From contig JAURIP010000016.1 of NCBI GenBank assembly GCA_030832695.1, forward strand, positions 1 through 13,365: DNA of 13,365 bases, given 5' to 3'. Both the position numbers and the translations under genes were made by a program. Each line of letters opens with the position of its first letter. Positions within the stretch are counted from its first letter, which is position 1. Source of the DNA: Sediminibacterium sp. Lineage in GTDB: Bacteria > Bacteroidota > Bacteroidia > Chitinophagales > Chitinophagaceae. The notes below the pieces were generated by a model that did no database searches, was not told the DNA's origin, and saw nothing but the letters and a program-made list of their open reading frames with translations. Of the stretch, positions 7,039 through 13,365 are shown piece after piece.

Positions 7039-7095
7039 ATGATAAAAACAAACAATATATGGTGGTGGCATACAAAATCCGTTAGGGTATTGTAG
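7039..7095 (+). CDS. trpL: Tryptophan operon leader peptide
   Basis: This 18-codon frame reads MIKTNNIWWWHTKSVRVL and stops at TAG 7093-7095. Three consecutive TGG codons (7060-7068, codons 8-10) directly upstream of trpE are diagnostic of a tryptophan attenuator leader. The ATG starts 8 bases after the last base of the -7 box, so any 5' untranslated region is only a few bases long. The antiterminator arm (7081-7088) lies between the Trp codons and the stop, exposed when a ribosome stalls at TGG and covered when it reaches the stop. The peptide is probably not functional in itself. Confidence 0.92.
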   Translation: MIKTNNIWWWHTKSVRVL

Positions 7096-7134
7096 TGACA
7101 TAACTATATTGTCAAATTATACATAAACCCTAAC
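7081..7134 (+). promoter_or_regulatory. Antiterminator of the trp attenuator
   Basis: GTTAGGGT at 7081-7088 is a perfect 8-base complement of ACCCTAAC at 7127-7134. The downstream arm shares four bases (7127-7130) with the terminator 5' arm (7123-7130), so the helices are mutually exclusive. The upstream arm starts 12 bases after the last Trp codon. Judged by eye; no competing leader hairpin is evident. Confidence 0.82.
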
Positions 7135-7159
7135 AGCAATGGTGGGGTTTATTTTTTTT
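7123..7159 (+). terminator. Intrinsic terminator of the trp attenuator
   Basis: ATAAACCC (7123-7130) pairs with GGGTTTAT (7145-7152) in a perfect 8-bp stem, extendable by a T-G pair, with a loop of 12-14 bases. A run of eight T residues (7152-7159) follows. It lies between the Trp leader peptide and trpE and is expected to form when tryptophan is plentiful. Its T-run ends 5 bases before the first possible trpE ATG and 20 bases before the second. Confidence 0.85.
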
Positions 7160-7179
7160 AATAAATGAGCAAAGGGAAA

Positions 7180-8592
7180 ATGAAAAAAATTGTAATACAA
7201 ACGGAAGTAACTAAAATGTTAGCGGATACCTTTACACCGGTAGGTATTTACCTGCGCTTAAGGGATCGTTTTCGTGATACTATTTTATTAGAAAGTACCG
7301 ATTCGCATGCTTCAGAAAATAGCTATTCCTTTATTGGGGTAAATGCCATTGGCGGAATTGAAATTTCATCTTTAAATCAGATTGAATACAAATATCCGAA
7401 CCAAGAGCCTGAAAAAGAAACCATCAATAATGTGCATGATGCACCTGATCGCATTTGGTCCTATATGCAACAATATGAATTAAAGTCAGCCAATTTAAAG
7501 GAAGCATCCTTTGGCCAAGGCTTGTATGGTTATACGACTTATGATGCCATTCCATTTTTTGATTCTATTCAATTTAAAAAGGAAGTTGATATCATTCCAT
7601 TAATGCGCTATCGATTGTACCAATATGTGATTGCGTTTAATCATTTTAAAGATGAGATATACATTTGTGAAAATAAAATAGATGGGATTGATTCCGAATA
7701 TAATGCTTTGTTATCCTTCATTAAAAGTAAGGATGTGCCGCAATATCCTTTTTTCATCAAAGGAGCAGAAAGGGTAAATCAAACGGATGATGAATTTATA
7801 AAAGTGGTGAAGCAAGGGATACAACATTGCATGAGAGGGGATGTGTTTCAGATTGTGCTAAGTCGCAGATTTCAACAATCCTTCCAGGGAGATGAATTTA
7901 ATGTTTATCGCACTTTGCGGAATATTAACCCTTCACCGTATTTGTTCTTTTTTGATTACGGTGATTATAAATTGATGGGATCTTCGCCTGAAGCGCAAAT
8001 AATTATTAAAAATGGCAAAGCGGTGGTGCATCCAATTGCAGGAACATTTAAAAGAAGTGGGGATGAGGCAACAGATGCTTTAATGACCCAAAAGTTATTG
8101 GATGATCCGAAGGAAAATGCAGAGCATGTGATGTTGGTTGATTTAGCACGCAATGATTTAAGTAGGGTATGTAGCGATGTGCACGTAAAGCATTATCGTC
8201 AGGTACATTATTATAGTCATGTGATACATTTAGTAAGTGAGGTAGAAGGAACCGTAGCAAAAGATGCAAATCCATTCCAATTGGTTTCAAAAACCTTTCC
8301 TGCAGGTACATTAAGTGGTGCGCCTAAATTTAAAGCGATGCAGTTAATAGATGGAATGGAACCGACCAAAAGATCCTATTATGGAGGTTGTATTGGCTTT
8401 GTAGGTTTTGATGGTAGTTGTAATCAAGCAATCATGATCCGTACTTTTTTGAGTCAGCAAAACACTTTGACTTATCAGGCAGGTGCTGGGGTGGTTGCAG
8501 CAAGTGTTCCTGAAAATGAATTGCAGGAAGTAAACAACAAGCTAAATGCATTGAAAATGGCGATGGTGTTGGCTGAAAAAATACATGAATAA
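7180..8592 (+). CDS. trpE: Anthranilate synthase component I
   Basis: TrpE makes anthranilate from chorismate, using ammonia delivered by TrpG. With the start at 7180 it has 470 residues, within the family range. The N-terminal region carries LLES (36-39), the tryptophan-binding motif that makes the enzyme feedback-sensitive. NPSPYLFFF, VHPIAGTFKRSGDEATD, ENAEHVMLVDLARNDLSRV, GTLSGAPKFKAM and YYGGCIGFVGFDG make up the chorismate-binding domain, and AGAGVVAASVPENELQEVNNK closes it. LLES and the adjacent trpG favour anthranilate over aminodeoxychorismate or isochorismate synthase. The ATG at 7165 would add MSKGK and lies only 5 bases after the attenuator T-run. I prefer 7180 because the spacing from the T-run (20 bases) equals that of hisG and MKKIVIQT looks like a natural start, but either is possible. 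A 78-base gap separates it from trpG. Confidence 0.95.
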   Translation: MKKIVIQTEVTKMLADTFTPVGIYLRLRDRFRDTILLESTDSHASENSYSFIGVNAIGGIEISSLNQIEYKYPNQEPEKETINNVHDAPDRIWSYMQQYELKSANLKEASFGQGLYGYTTYDAIPFFDSIQFKKEVDIIPLMRYRLYQYVIAFNHFKDEIYICENKIDGIDSEYNALLSFIKSKDVPQYPFFIKGAERVNQTDDEFIKVVKQGIQHCMRGDVFQIVLSRRFQQSFQGDEFNVYRTLRNINPSPYLFFFDYGDYKLMGSSPEAQIIIKNGKAVVHPIAGTFKRSGDEATDALMTQKLLDDPKENAEHVMLVDLARNDLSRVCSDVHVKHYRQVHYYSHVIHLVSEVEGTVAKDANPFQLVSKTFPAGTLSGAPKFKAMQLIDGMEPTKRSYYGGCIGFVGFDGSCNQAIMIRTFLSQQNTLTYQAGAGVVAASVPENELQEVNNKLNALKMAMVLAEKIHE

Positions 8593-8670
8593 AAACCGAA
8601 AAGTATTTTGATTTGAATTAAAATATAAAAATAATAAAAGGGTAACTCAGACAGAAAAAATAAAGTGAAA

Positions 8671-9240
8671 ATGAAAATATTAGTATTTGACAATTATGAT
8701 TCCTTTACCTACAACTTGGTGCAATTAATTAAAGAATTAGCGCCAAAAGCATTGGTGGAAGTTTTTCGCAATGATGAGATCGCATTAGAAGCAGTTAAAG
8801 GGTATGATAAAATTTTATTGTCACCAGGGCCTGGTGTTCCTTCTGAATCAGGCTTGTTATTGCCGCTCATTAAGGAATATGCTGCTAGTAAATCTATTTT
8901 TGGTGTTTGTTTGGGACAACAAGCCATTGGAGAATCATTTGGAGGACAATTAACTAATTTGTCAAAAGTATACCATGGCATTGCAACTCCTATTGAATTA
9001 ACAACGCCTTCGGTATTATTTGAAGGCTTACCTGCTAAATTTAGTGTGGGACGATACCATAGTTGGGTAGTGGACGAAAAAAACTTCCCTACTGATTTGA
9101 TTATTACTTCGAAAGATGAAAATGGATATATCATGTCCTTGGAGCACAAAACATATGATGTTAAAGGGGTGCAATACCATCCTGAAAGTGTTTTGACACC
9201 AGATGGAAGTAAAATTATCAATAACTGGTTAAAAATTTAA
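8671..9240 (+). CDS. trpG: Anthranilate synthase component II, glutamine amidotransferase
   Basis: TrpG is the class-I glutamine amidotransferase subunit that hydrolyses glutamine and passes ammonia to TrpE. The 189-residue protein begins MKILVFDNYDSFTYNL, typical of the family. The catalytic triad is visible as Cys80 in GVCLGQQ, His170 and Glu172 in GVQYHPES. SPGPG at 51-55 forms the oxyanion-hole region. A GTG two codons upstream (8665) is possible but the ATG fits the family better. The gaps to trpE (78 bases) and trpD (91 bases) contain no evident terminator or exact TAnnTTTG box. TrpG is not fused to TrpD as it is in enterobacteria. The same subunit might also serve aminodeoxychorismate synthase for folate, as in some bacteria, but nothing here shows that. 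Confidence 0.96.
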   Translation: MKILVFDNYDSFTYNLVQLIKELAPKALVEVFRNDEIALEAVKGYDKILLSPGPGVPSESGLLLPLIKEYAASKSIFGVCLGQQAIGESFGGQLTNLSKVYHGIATPIELTTPSVLFEGLPAKFSVGRYHSWVVDEKNFPTDLIITSKDENGYIMSLEHKTYDVKGVQYHPESVLTPDGSKIINNWLKI

Positions 9241-9331
9241 AATTCTGCATTAACAAAAAAGGAATTGGTCAATATATAAAGAATGACATTGATTAAAATA
9301 GAAGAAAAAACAATTGAACACTACAAATAAG

Positions 9332-10324
9332 ATGAAAAAAATATTACAATATTTATTTGAACACAAATCACTAACCAGGGAGCAGGCCATGGAAGTATTG
9401 GTGGACATCTCCAATGGTAAATATAATGAGCATGAAATAACTTCATTCATTACGGTGTATTTGATGCGTAGTATAACCATTGATGAGTTAATGGGTTTTA
9501 GAGATGCGTTACTTTCCTTAGCAGTTAAAGTAAATTTAGGTATTGATAATGCCATTGATATTGTGGGAACGGGAGGAGATGGTAAGGATACTTTTAACAT
9601 TTCAACATTAGCATGTTTTATAGTGGCAGGAGCAGGTCAACCTGTGGTAAAGCATGGCAATTATGGGGCGTCAAGTATCAGTGGGTCTTCCAATGTGATG
9701 GAACAATTGGGGTATAAATTTAAAAACGAAGAAGCTGCATTAGCAAAAGAGGTAAAAGAAGCAGGCATTTGTTTTTTACATGCACCATTATTTCATCCGG
9801 CATTAAAAACAGTTGGGCCATTAAGAAGAAATATGGGCGTACGTACCTTTTTTAATATGTTAGGGCCAATTGTAAATCCAGCACAACCAAAATTTCAATT
9901 AATTGGGGTGTATAATTTAGAAATGGCCAGAATATATAATTATGTGTTGCAGTTATTAGATAAGGAATTCACCATCATTCATAGTTTAGATGGATATGAT
10001 GAAATTTCATTAACAACTGATACTAAAATATTATCCAATACTGGAGAATCGATTAAAACTCCCTATCAATTAGGTAAAAAGCGGGTATTTGCAGCTGAAT
10101 TAGAAGGGGGCGATACCGTAGCTGAGGCAGCTGCTATTTTTAAAAATATTATTGAAGGAAAAGGGACTTGGTCACAAAATGCAGTAGTGTTGGCGAATGC
10201 TGCCATGGCATTGCATGTCACAGGTAAATATGAAAATTATGATTTGGCTTTTCAAGCCGCTGTGCATAGTTTGGAATCAGGTGCGGCCAATAATTGTTTA
10301 AAAAAATTAATTAGCCTACAATAA
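9332..10324 (+). CDS. trpD: Anthranilate phosphoribosyltransferase
   Basis: TrpD transfers phosphoribose from PRPP to anthranilate. The protein of 330 residues is a stand-alone enzyme of usual length. The helical N-terminal part (LFEHKSLTREQAMEVLVDI) is followed by the glycine-rich PRPP loop GTGGDGKDTFNIST (79-92), then KHGNYGASSISGSSNVMEQLG, where KHGNxxxSSxxGS is the family signature, and GVRTFFNMLGPIVNPAQP for anthranilate binding. A TTG-initiated extension starting at 9314 is possible but MKKILQYLFEHKSLT is a natural family start. The stop overlaps the trpC ATG by one base (TAATG), suggesting translational coupling. Confidence 0.96.
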   Translation: MKKILQYLFEHKSLTREQAMEVLVDISNGKYNEHEITSFITVYLMRSITIDELMGFRDALLSLAVKVNLGIDNAIDIVGTGGDGKDTFNISTLACFIVAGAGQPVVKHGNYGASSISGSSNVMEQLGYKFKNEEAALAKEVKEAGICFLHAPLFHPALKTVGPLRRNMGVRTFFNMLGPIVNPAQPKFQLIGVYNLEMARIYNYVLQLLDKEFTIIHSLDGYDEISLTTDTKILSNTGESIKTPYQLGKKRVFAAELEGGDTVAEAAAIFKNIIEGKGTWSQNAVVLANAAMALHVTGKYENYDLAFQAAVHSLESGAANNCLKKLISLQ

Positions 10325-11127
10325 TGAGCACAAATATATTAGCAAAAATTGTAGCGAGTAAGTTCGTTGAAGTAGCAGAACGAAAAAAGCAAATTTCTAT
10401 TGGGGAGCTTGAAGCAATGCCTTTATTTGCGAAAGAGGGTAATTCCTTAAAGTTAAATTTAGTTGATCCAACCAAAACGGGCATAATAGCTGAATTCAAA
10501 AGACAATCTCCCTCCAAGGGCATTATCAATAATACAGCATTGGTTCATGATGTAACCAAAGCATATAGTGATTTTGGGGCTTCAGGAATTTCGGTATTGA
10601 CAGATACTCATTTTTTCGGCGGCAGCTTGGATGATTTAGAAATAGCCGTAAAAAATACGACGCCAGTATTGCGTAAAGAATTCATTATTGATGAGTTTCA
10701 AATTATTGAAGCCAAAGCATATGGAGCTTCTGTTATTTTATTAATTGCCTCCTGCTTAACGCCTGCCGAAACGAAATTGTTGGCGGGTACTGCAAAGGCA
10801 TTAGGAATGGAAGTATTATTGGAGATACATGACAAAACTGAAATGGGACATATATCTGATGAGGTTGATTTTGTTGGGGTGAACAATCGTAGTTTAAAAT
10901 CATTTGAAGTAAATATTGAACATTCCTTACAATTAAGAAGTCAACTACCCAAAAACAAATTAAGTATAGCAGAGAGTGGTATTTATGATATGGCTACTTT
11001 TCAGTTATTAAAAAAGGAAGGGTTTGATGGATTTTTAATGGGGGAGTATTTTATGAAACAAGCTGATCCAGCAAAAGCTTTTGAACTATTTGCATCACAA
11101 ATAAAATCAAGTGGCAATGCAATATAA
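10324..11127 (+). CDS. trpC: Indole-3-glycerol-phosphate synthase
   Basis: TrpC closes the indole ring, turning carboxyphenylamino-deoxyribulose phosphate into indole-3-glycerol phosphate with loss of CO2. The 267-residue TIM barrel is a stand-alone enzyme, not fused to TrpF. EFKRQSPSKG carries Lys59, ISVLTDTHFFGGS is the second strand-loop, LRKEFIIDEFQI carries the catalytic Lys118, and LEIHD, VDFVGVNNRSLKSFEV and AESGIY (phosphate binding) follow in family order. The start overlaps the trpD stop by one base and the end overlaps trpF by 11 bases, so the three genes are likely translationally coupled. Confidence 0.97.
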   Translation: MSTNILAKIVASKFVEVAERKKQISIGELEAMPLFAKEGNSLKLNLVDPTKTGIIAEFKRQSPSKGIINNTALVHDVTKAYSDFGASGISVLTDTHFFGGSLDDLEIAVKNTTPVLRKEFIIDEFQIIEAKAYGASVILLIASCLTPAETKLLAGTAKALGMEVLLEIHDKTEMGHISDEVDFVGVNNRSLKSFEVNIEHSLQLRSQLPKNKLSIAESGIYDMATFQLLKKEGFDGFLMGEYFMKQADPAKAFELFASQIKSSGNAI

Positions 11128-11743
11128 AGTTTGTGGTATCACTGATTTGGCGCAAGCCATCGCACTTGATGAAATGAAGGTAAATTTTATTGGGTTTATT
11201 TTTTATGCACCCTCGAAGCGCTATGTATTAAATCATTTGACAACAGATCAATTGTTTGCGTTTAACCCAACGAATGCAAAAAAAGTGGGTGTATTTGTAA
11301 ATGAAAATTTGGCACATGTAATTGACATCATTAGTAAAGCCAAATTGGATTTAGTGCAATTGCATGGCGATGAGGATGCTGATTATTGTGCAACAATTAA
11401 TCAAATAGTTCCGGTAGTTAAGGTATTTAGGGTGGGGAATCGTTTACCGGAATTTGCAGCATATGAAAATGCAGCAACTTATTATCTATTTGATACTGAT
11501 AGTGCTTTATATGGAGGAACAGGACAACATTTTAATTGGGAACTGATCAAAAATACTGAATTTAATAAGCCCTACTTTCTAAGTGGGGGTATTGGTCCAA
11601 ATGATGCGCACGGCATTGAAGTATTGCAAAAAACAAAAGCAGGAAAAAGTTTATCAGTGATTGATATCAATAGCCAATTTGAAATGACTCCAGGAATAAA
11701 AAATTTAGAATTAATTAAAACATTTATAAATGCAAGTATTTAA
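11117..11743 (+). CDS. trpF: Phosphoribosylanthranilate isomerase
   Basis: TrpF isomerises phosphoribosylanthranilate to the carboxyphenylamino-deoxyribulose phosphate used by TrpC. The 208-residue TIM barrel begins MQYKVCGIT, with the catalytic cysteine at Cys6. Other motifs are FIGFIFYAPSKRYV, VGVFVNENL, LDLVQLHGDED, YLFDTDSALYGGTGQHFNW with the catalytic Asp, and FLSGGIGPNDA for phosphate binding. A GTG at 11111 would add two residues; the ATG matches the family better. It begins inside the end of trpC (11-base overlap) and its end overlaps trpB by 14 bases. Confidence 0.95.
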   Translation: MQYKVCGITDLAQAIALDEMKVNFIGFIFYAPSKRYVLNHLTTDQLFAFNPTNAKKVGVFVNENLAHVIDIISKAKLDLVQLHGDEDADYCATINQIVPVVKVFRVGNRLPEFAAYENAATYYLFDTDSALYGGTGQHFNWELIKNTEFNKPYFLSGGIGPNDAHGIEVLQKTKAGKSLSVIDINSQFEMTPGIKNLELIKTFINASI

Positions 11744-12929
11744 CACACAATTAAATTATCAAAATCCGAGTATCGAGGGATACTATGGTGAATTTGGTGG
11801 CGCCTATATCCCTGAGATGTTATTTAAAAATGTAGAAACCCTCAAGGCCGAGTATTTGAAAATAATGGAGGACCCTACCTTTATTGCCGAAGTGGATGCT
11901 TTATTAAAAGATTATGTAGGAAGGCCAACACCACTTTTCTTCGCTGAAAGATTAAGCAAAGAAATAGGGGCAAATATATATTTGAAGCGGGAGGATTTGT
12001 GTCATACAGGCGCGCATAAAATTAATAACACGATTGGTCAAATTGTTTTGGCAAAAAGATTAGGTAAAACTAAAATTATTGCGGAAACAGGTGCTGGACA
12101 ACATGGGGTTGCAACAGCAACGGTTTGTGCATTAAAGGGAATGGAATGTGTCGTTTACATGGGGGAGAAAGACATTGAAAGACAAGCACCCAATGTAGCA
12201 AGAATGAAAATGCTCGGCGCAACGGTAGTACCTGCAATGAGTGGAAGTAAAACTCTAAAAGATGCAACCAATGAGGCAATTCGTGCATGGATCAATGAGC
12301 CTAATGAAACGCATTATATCATTGGTAGTGTGGTAGGCCCGCATCCTTATCCGGATATGGTTGCTCGTTTTCAAAGTGTCATTAGTAAGGAAATGCGAAG
12401 CCAGTTAAAGGAAAAACTAGGCAATGAATTACCTACACATGTTGTAGCATGTGTAGGCGGGGGTAGTAATGCAGCGGGTGCATTTTATCATTTTTTAAAT
12501 GAACCAAGCGTTGCATTGGTTGCTGTTGAAGCAGCAGGTCATGGCGTATATTCAGGATTAAGTGCTGCTACCACCCAACTAGGGACACATGGCATCTTAC
12601 ATGGCAGTAAAAGTATTGTAATGCAAACAATTGATGGCCAAGTGGTAGAGCCACATAGTATTTCAGCAGGCTTGGATTATCCAGGTATTGGCCCATTACA
12701 CGCATTTTTATATGAAAGCAAGCGAGGTACTTTTTTAAGTGCTACAGATGAAGAAGCGCTGGCTTCCGCTTTTCATATTTCACAAATTGAGGGTATTATT
12801 CCTGCATTGGAAACAGCACATGCTTTTTCTGTATTGCCTAAATTAGGTTTAAAACCAACTGATGTGGTGGTAGTTTGTTTAAGTGGAAGAGGCGATAAGG
12901 ATTTGGCAACCTATATGGAGCATTTGTAA
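11730..12929 (+). CDS. trpB: Tryptophan synthase beta subunit
   Basis: TrpB condenses indole with serine to tryptophan using PLP. The 399-residue protein has the major TrpB1-type features: GYYGEFGGAYIPEML at the start, KREDLCHTGAHKINN with the PLP lysine Lys97, ETGAGQHGVATAT, CVGGGSNAAGAF for PLP phosphate binding, the SAGLDYPGIGP stretch, and LSGRGDKDL at the end. It therefore belongs to the alpha-subunit-dependent class, in agreement with trpA next door. The ATG lies 14 bases inside trpF. A 95-base gap to trpA holds the imperfect palindrome ATTACACTTGTAAT (12929-12942) but no U-run. Confidence 0.98.
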   Translation: MQVFNTQLNYQNPSIEGYYGEFGGAYIPEMLFKNVETLKAEYLKIMEDPTFIAEVDALLKDYVGRPTPLFFAERLSKEIGANIYLKREDLCHTGAHKINNTIGQIVLAKRLGKTKIIAETGAGQHGVATATVCALKGMECVVYMGEKDIERQAPNVARMKMLGATVVPAMSGSKTLKDATNEAIRAWINEPNETHYIIGSVVGPHPYPDMVARFQSVISKEMRSQLKEKLGNELPTHVVACVGGGSNAAGAFYHFLNEPSVALVAVEAAGHGVYSGLSAATTQLGTHGILHGSKSIVMQTIDGQVVEPHSISAGLDYPGIGPLHAFLYESKRGTFLSATDEEALASAFHISQIEGIIPALETAHAFSVLPKLGLKPTDVVVVCLSGRGDKDLATYMEHL

Positions 12930-13024
12930 TTACACTTGTAATCGAAGCGGAATCTAATATAATAAAAATGAGATTTTTTAGGACAAAATTTGAACTAATA
13001 AAAATCTTAATCAAAATATAAAGT

Positions 13025-13365
13025 ATGTCAAGATTAGAAAATTTATTTAAAGCGCAATCAAAGCGCGTTTTGAATGTATATTGTACGGCAGGGTATCCTC
13101 ATTTGAATAGTACATTACAAATCATGGAAAGCTTGCAAGAAAACGGTGCAAATATTATTGAGCTTGGTATGCCTTATAGTGATCCATTGGCTGATGGAGA
13201 AGTGATTCAAGTAAGTAGTCTTCATGCATTGTCAAATGGCATGACCCTACAGGTATTATTTAAGCAATTAAGTGAAATGCGCAAAACAATTCATATTCCA
13301 GTAGTATTAATGGGGTATATGAATCCAATTTTGCAATATGGTTTTGAAGCTTTTTGCGCGCGCGC
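13025..13365 (+). CDS. trpA: Tryptophan synthase alpha subunit (partial, 3' end outside the window)
   Basis: The first 113 codons of TrpA are present, less than half of the usual length of about 260 residues; the frame is open to the window edge. TrpA cleaves indole-3-glycerol phosphate to indole and glyceraldehyde 3-phosphate and channels indole to TrpB. Seen: YCTAGYPHLNSTL near the start, the catalytic glutamate Glu46 in IIELGMPYSDPLADG, the second catalytic acid Asp57, and VVLMGYMNPILQYG. After ADG the sequence reads EVIQ where Salmonella has PTIQ, a difference of unknown weight. The start ATG begins MSRLENLF and is the first in-frame Met that fits the family. It follows a 95-base A-rich gap after trpB and completes the trpEGDCFBA order. 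Confidence 0.96.
   Translation, partial: MSRLENLFKAQSKRVLNVYCTAGYPHLNSTLQIMESLQENGANIIELGMPYSDPLADGEVIQVSSLHALSNGMTLQVLFKQLSEMRKTIHIPVVLMGYMNPILQYGFEAFCAR

Noticed and set aside
8709..9221. Long minus-strand open frame (170 codons) opposite trpG
   Set aside because: It lies wholly within trpG, whose catalytic motifs are intact; the reverse-strand product is serine- and proline-rich without recognisable motifs.
12929..12942. Imperfect palindrome ATTACACTTGTAAT after trpB
   Set aside because: The stem has 6 pairs with only a 2-base centre and no U-run, so it is neither a good terminator nor distinctive in AT-rich DNA.
12968..13021. 17-codon frame (MRFFRTKFELIKILIKI) in the trpB-trpA gap
   Set aside because: No promoter, no run of a regulatory codon and no attenuator hairpin follows; the composition is what AT-rich DNA gives by chance.
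13356..13365. GCGCGCGCGC run at the right edge
   Set aside because: It is in frame with trpA (Ala-Arg after FC) and fits the family there, so it is not treated as a repeat or an end artefact, although the cut-off prevents a firm judgement.
1..13365. Search by eye for CRISPR repeats, insertion sequences, tRNA or rRNA genes, and defence genes
   Set aside because: None was seen: no spaced repeats, no transposase-like frames and no gene outside amino-acid synthesis apart from the SET protein, the redox pair and the short unidentified left-edge fragment.

Overview
The window is AT-rich bacterial DNA that most likely comes from a member of the Bacteroidota. The evidence is two promoters of the TTTG / TAnnTTTG type used by this phylum, A-rich start regions without clear Shine-Dalgarno sequences, the gene order hisG-hisD-hisC-(...)-hisB with a bifunctional HisB, and a long-form HisG. 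A Chitinophagales-like host is plausible, but the sequence alone does not fix the order or genus.

Layout. Positions 1-58 hold the 5' end of an unidentified minus-strand gene, divergent from a small stand-alone SET-domain protein (105-488). A roughly 310-base gap follows. It holds a hairpin, a promoter, a 15-codon histidine leader peptide (663-710) and an attenuator, and leads into hisG, hisD and hisC (797-4023), which are tightly packed or overlapping. Two exported redox genes come next, on the same strand: a PQQ-type sugar/sorbosone dehydrogenase-like protein and a mono-haem cytochrome c. Then comes bifunctional hisB (5816-6946). The genes that usually follow hisB in this phylum (hisH, hisA, hisF, hisIE) are absent.

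Instead, a second promoter, an 18-codon tryptophan leader peptide (7039-7095) and a second attenuator precede the trp operon: trpE, trpG, trpD, trpC, trpF, trpB and the start of trpA, which runs off the right edge. All steps from chorismate to tryptophan are therefore encoded. The histidine part covers HisG, HisD, HisC and both HisB activities, but not HisI/E, HisA or HisH/HisF.

The most notable content is the pair of transcription attenuators. Each has a leader peptide with three consecutive codons for the regulated amino acid at codons 8-10, an antiterminator arm starting 12-14 bases after those codons, and a mutually exclusive terminator with a U-run. In both, the leader ATG lies only 5-8 bases downstream of the predicted -7 box, so the leader mRNAs should be leaderless or nearly so. 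Secondary points are the dehydrogenase/cytochrome pair inside the his cluster, and the loss of all four zinc-ligand positions in the HisB phosphatase domain. I see no mobile element, CRISPR array, tRNA or rRNA. Apart from its regulation, this is core amino-acid metabolism, not a defence or mobile region.
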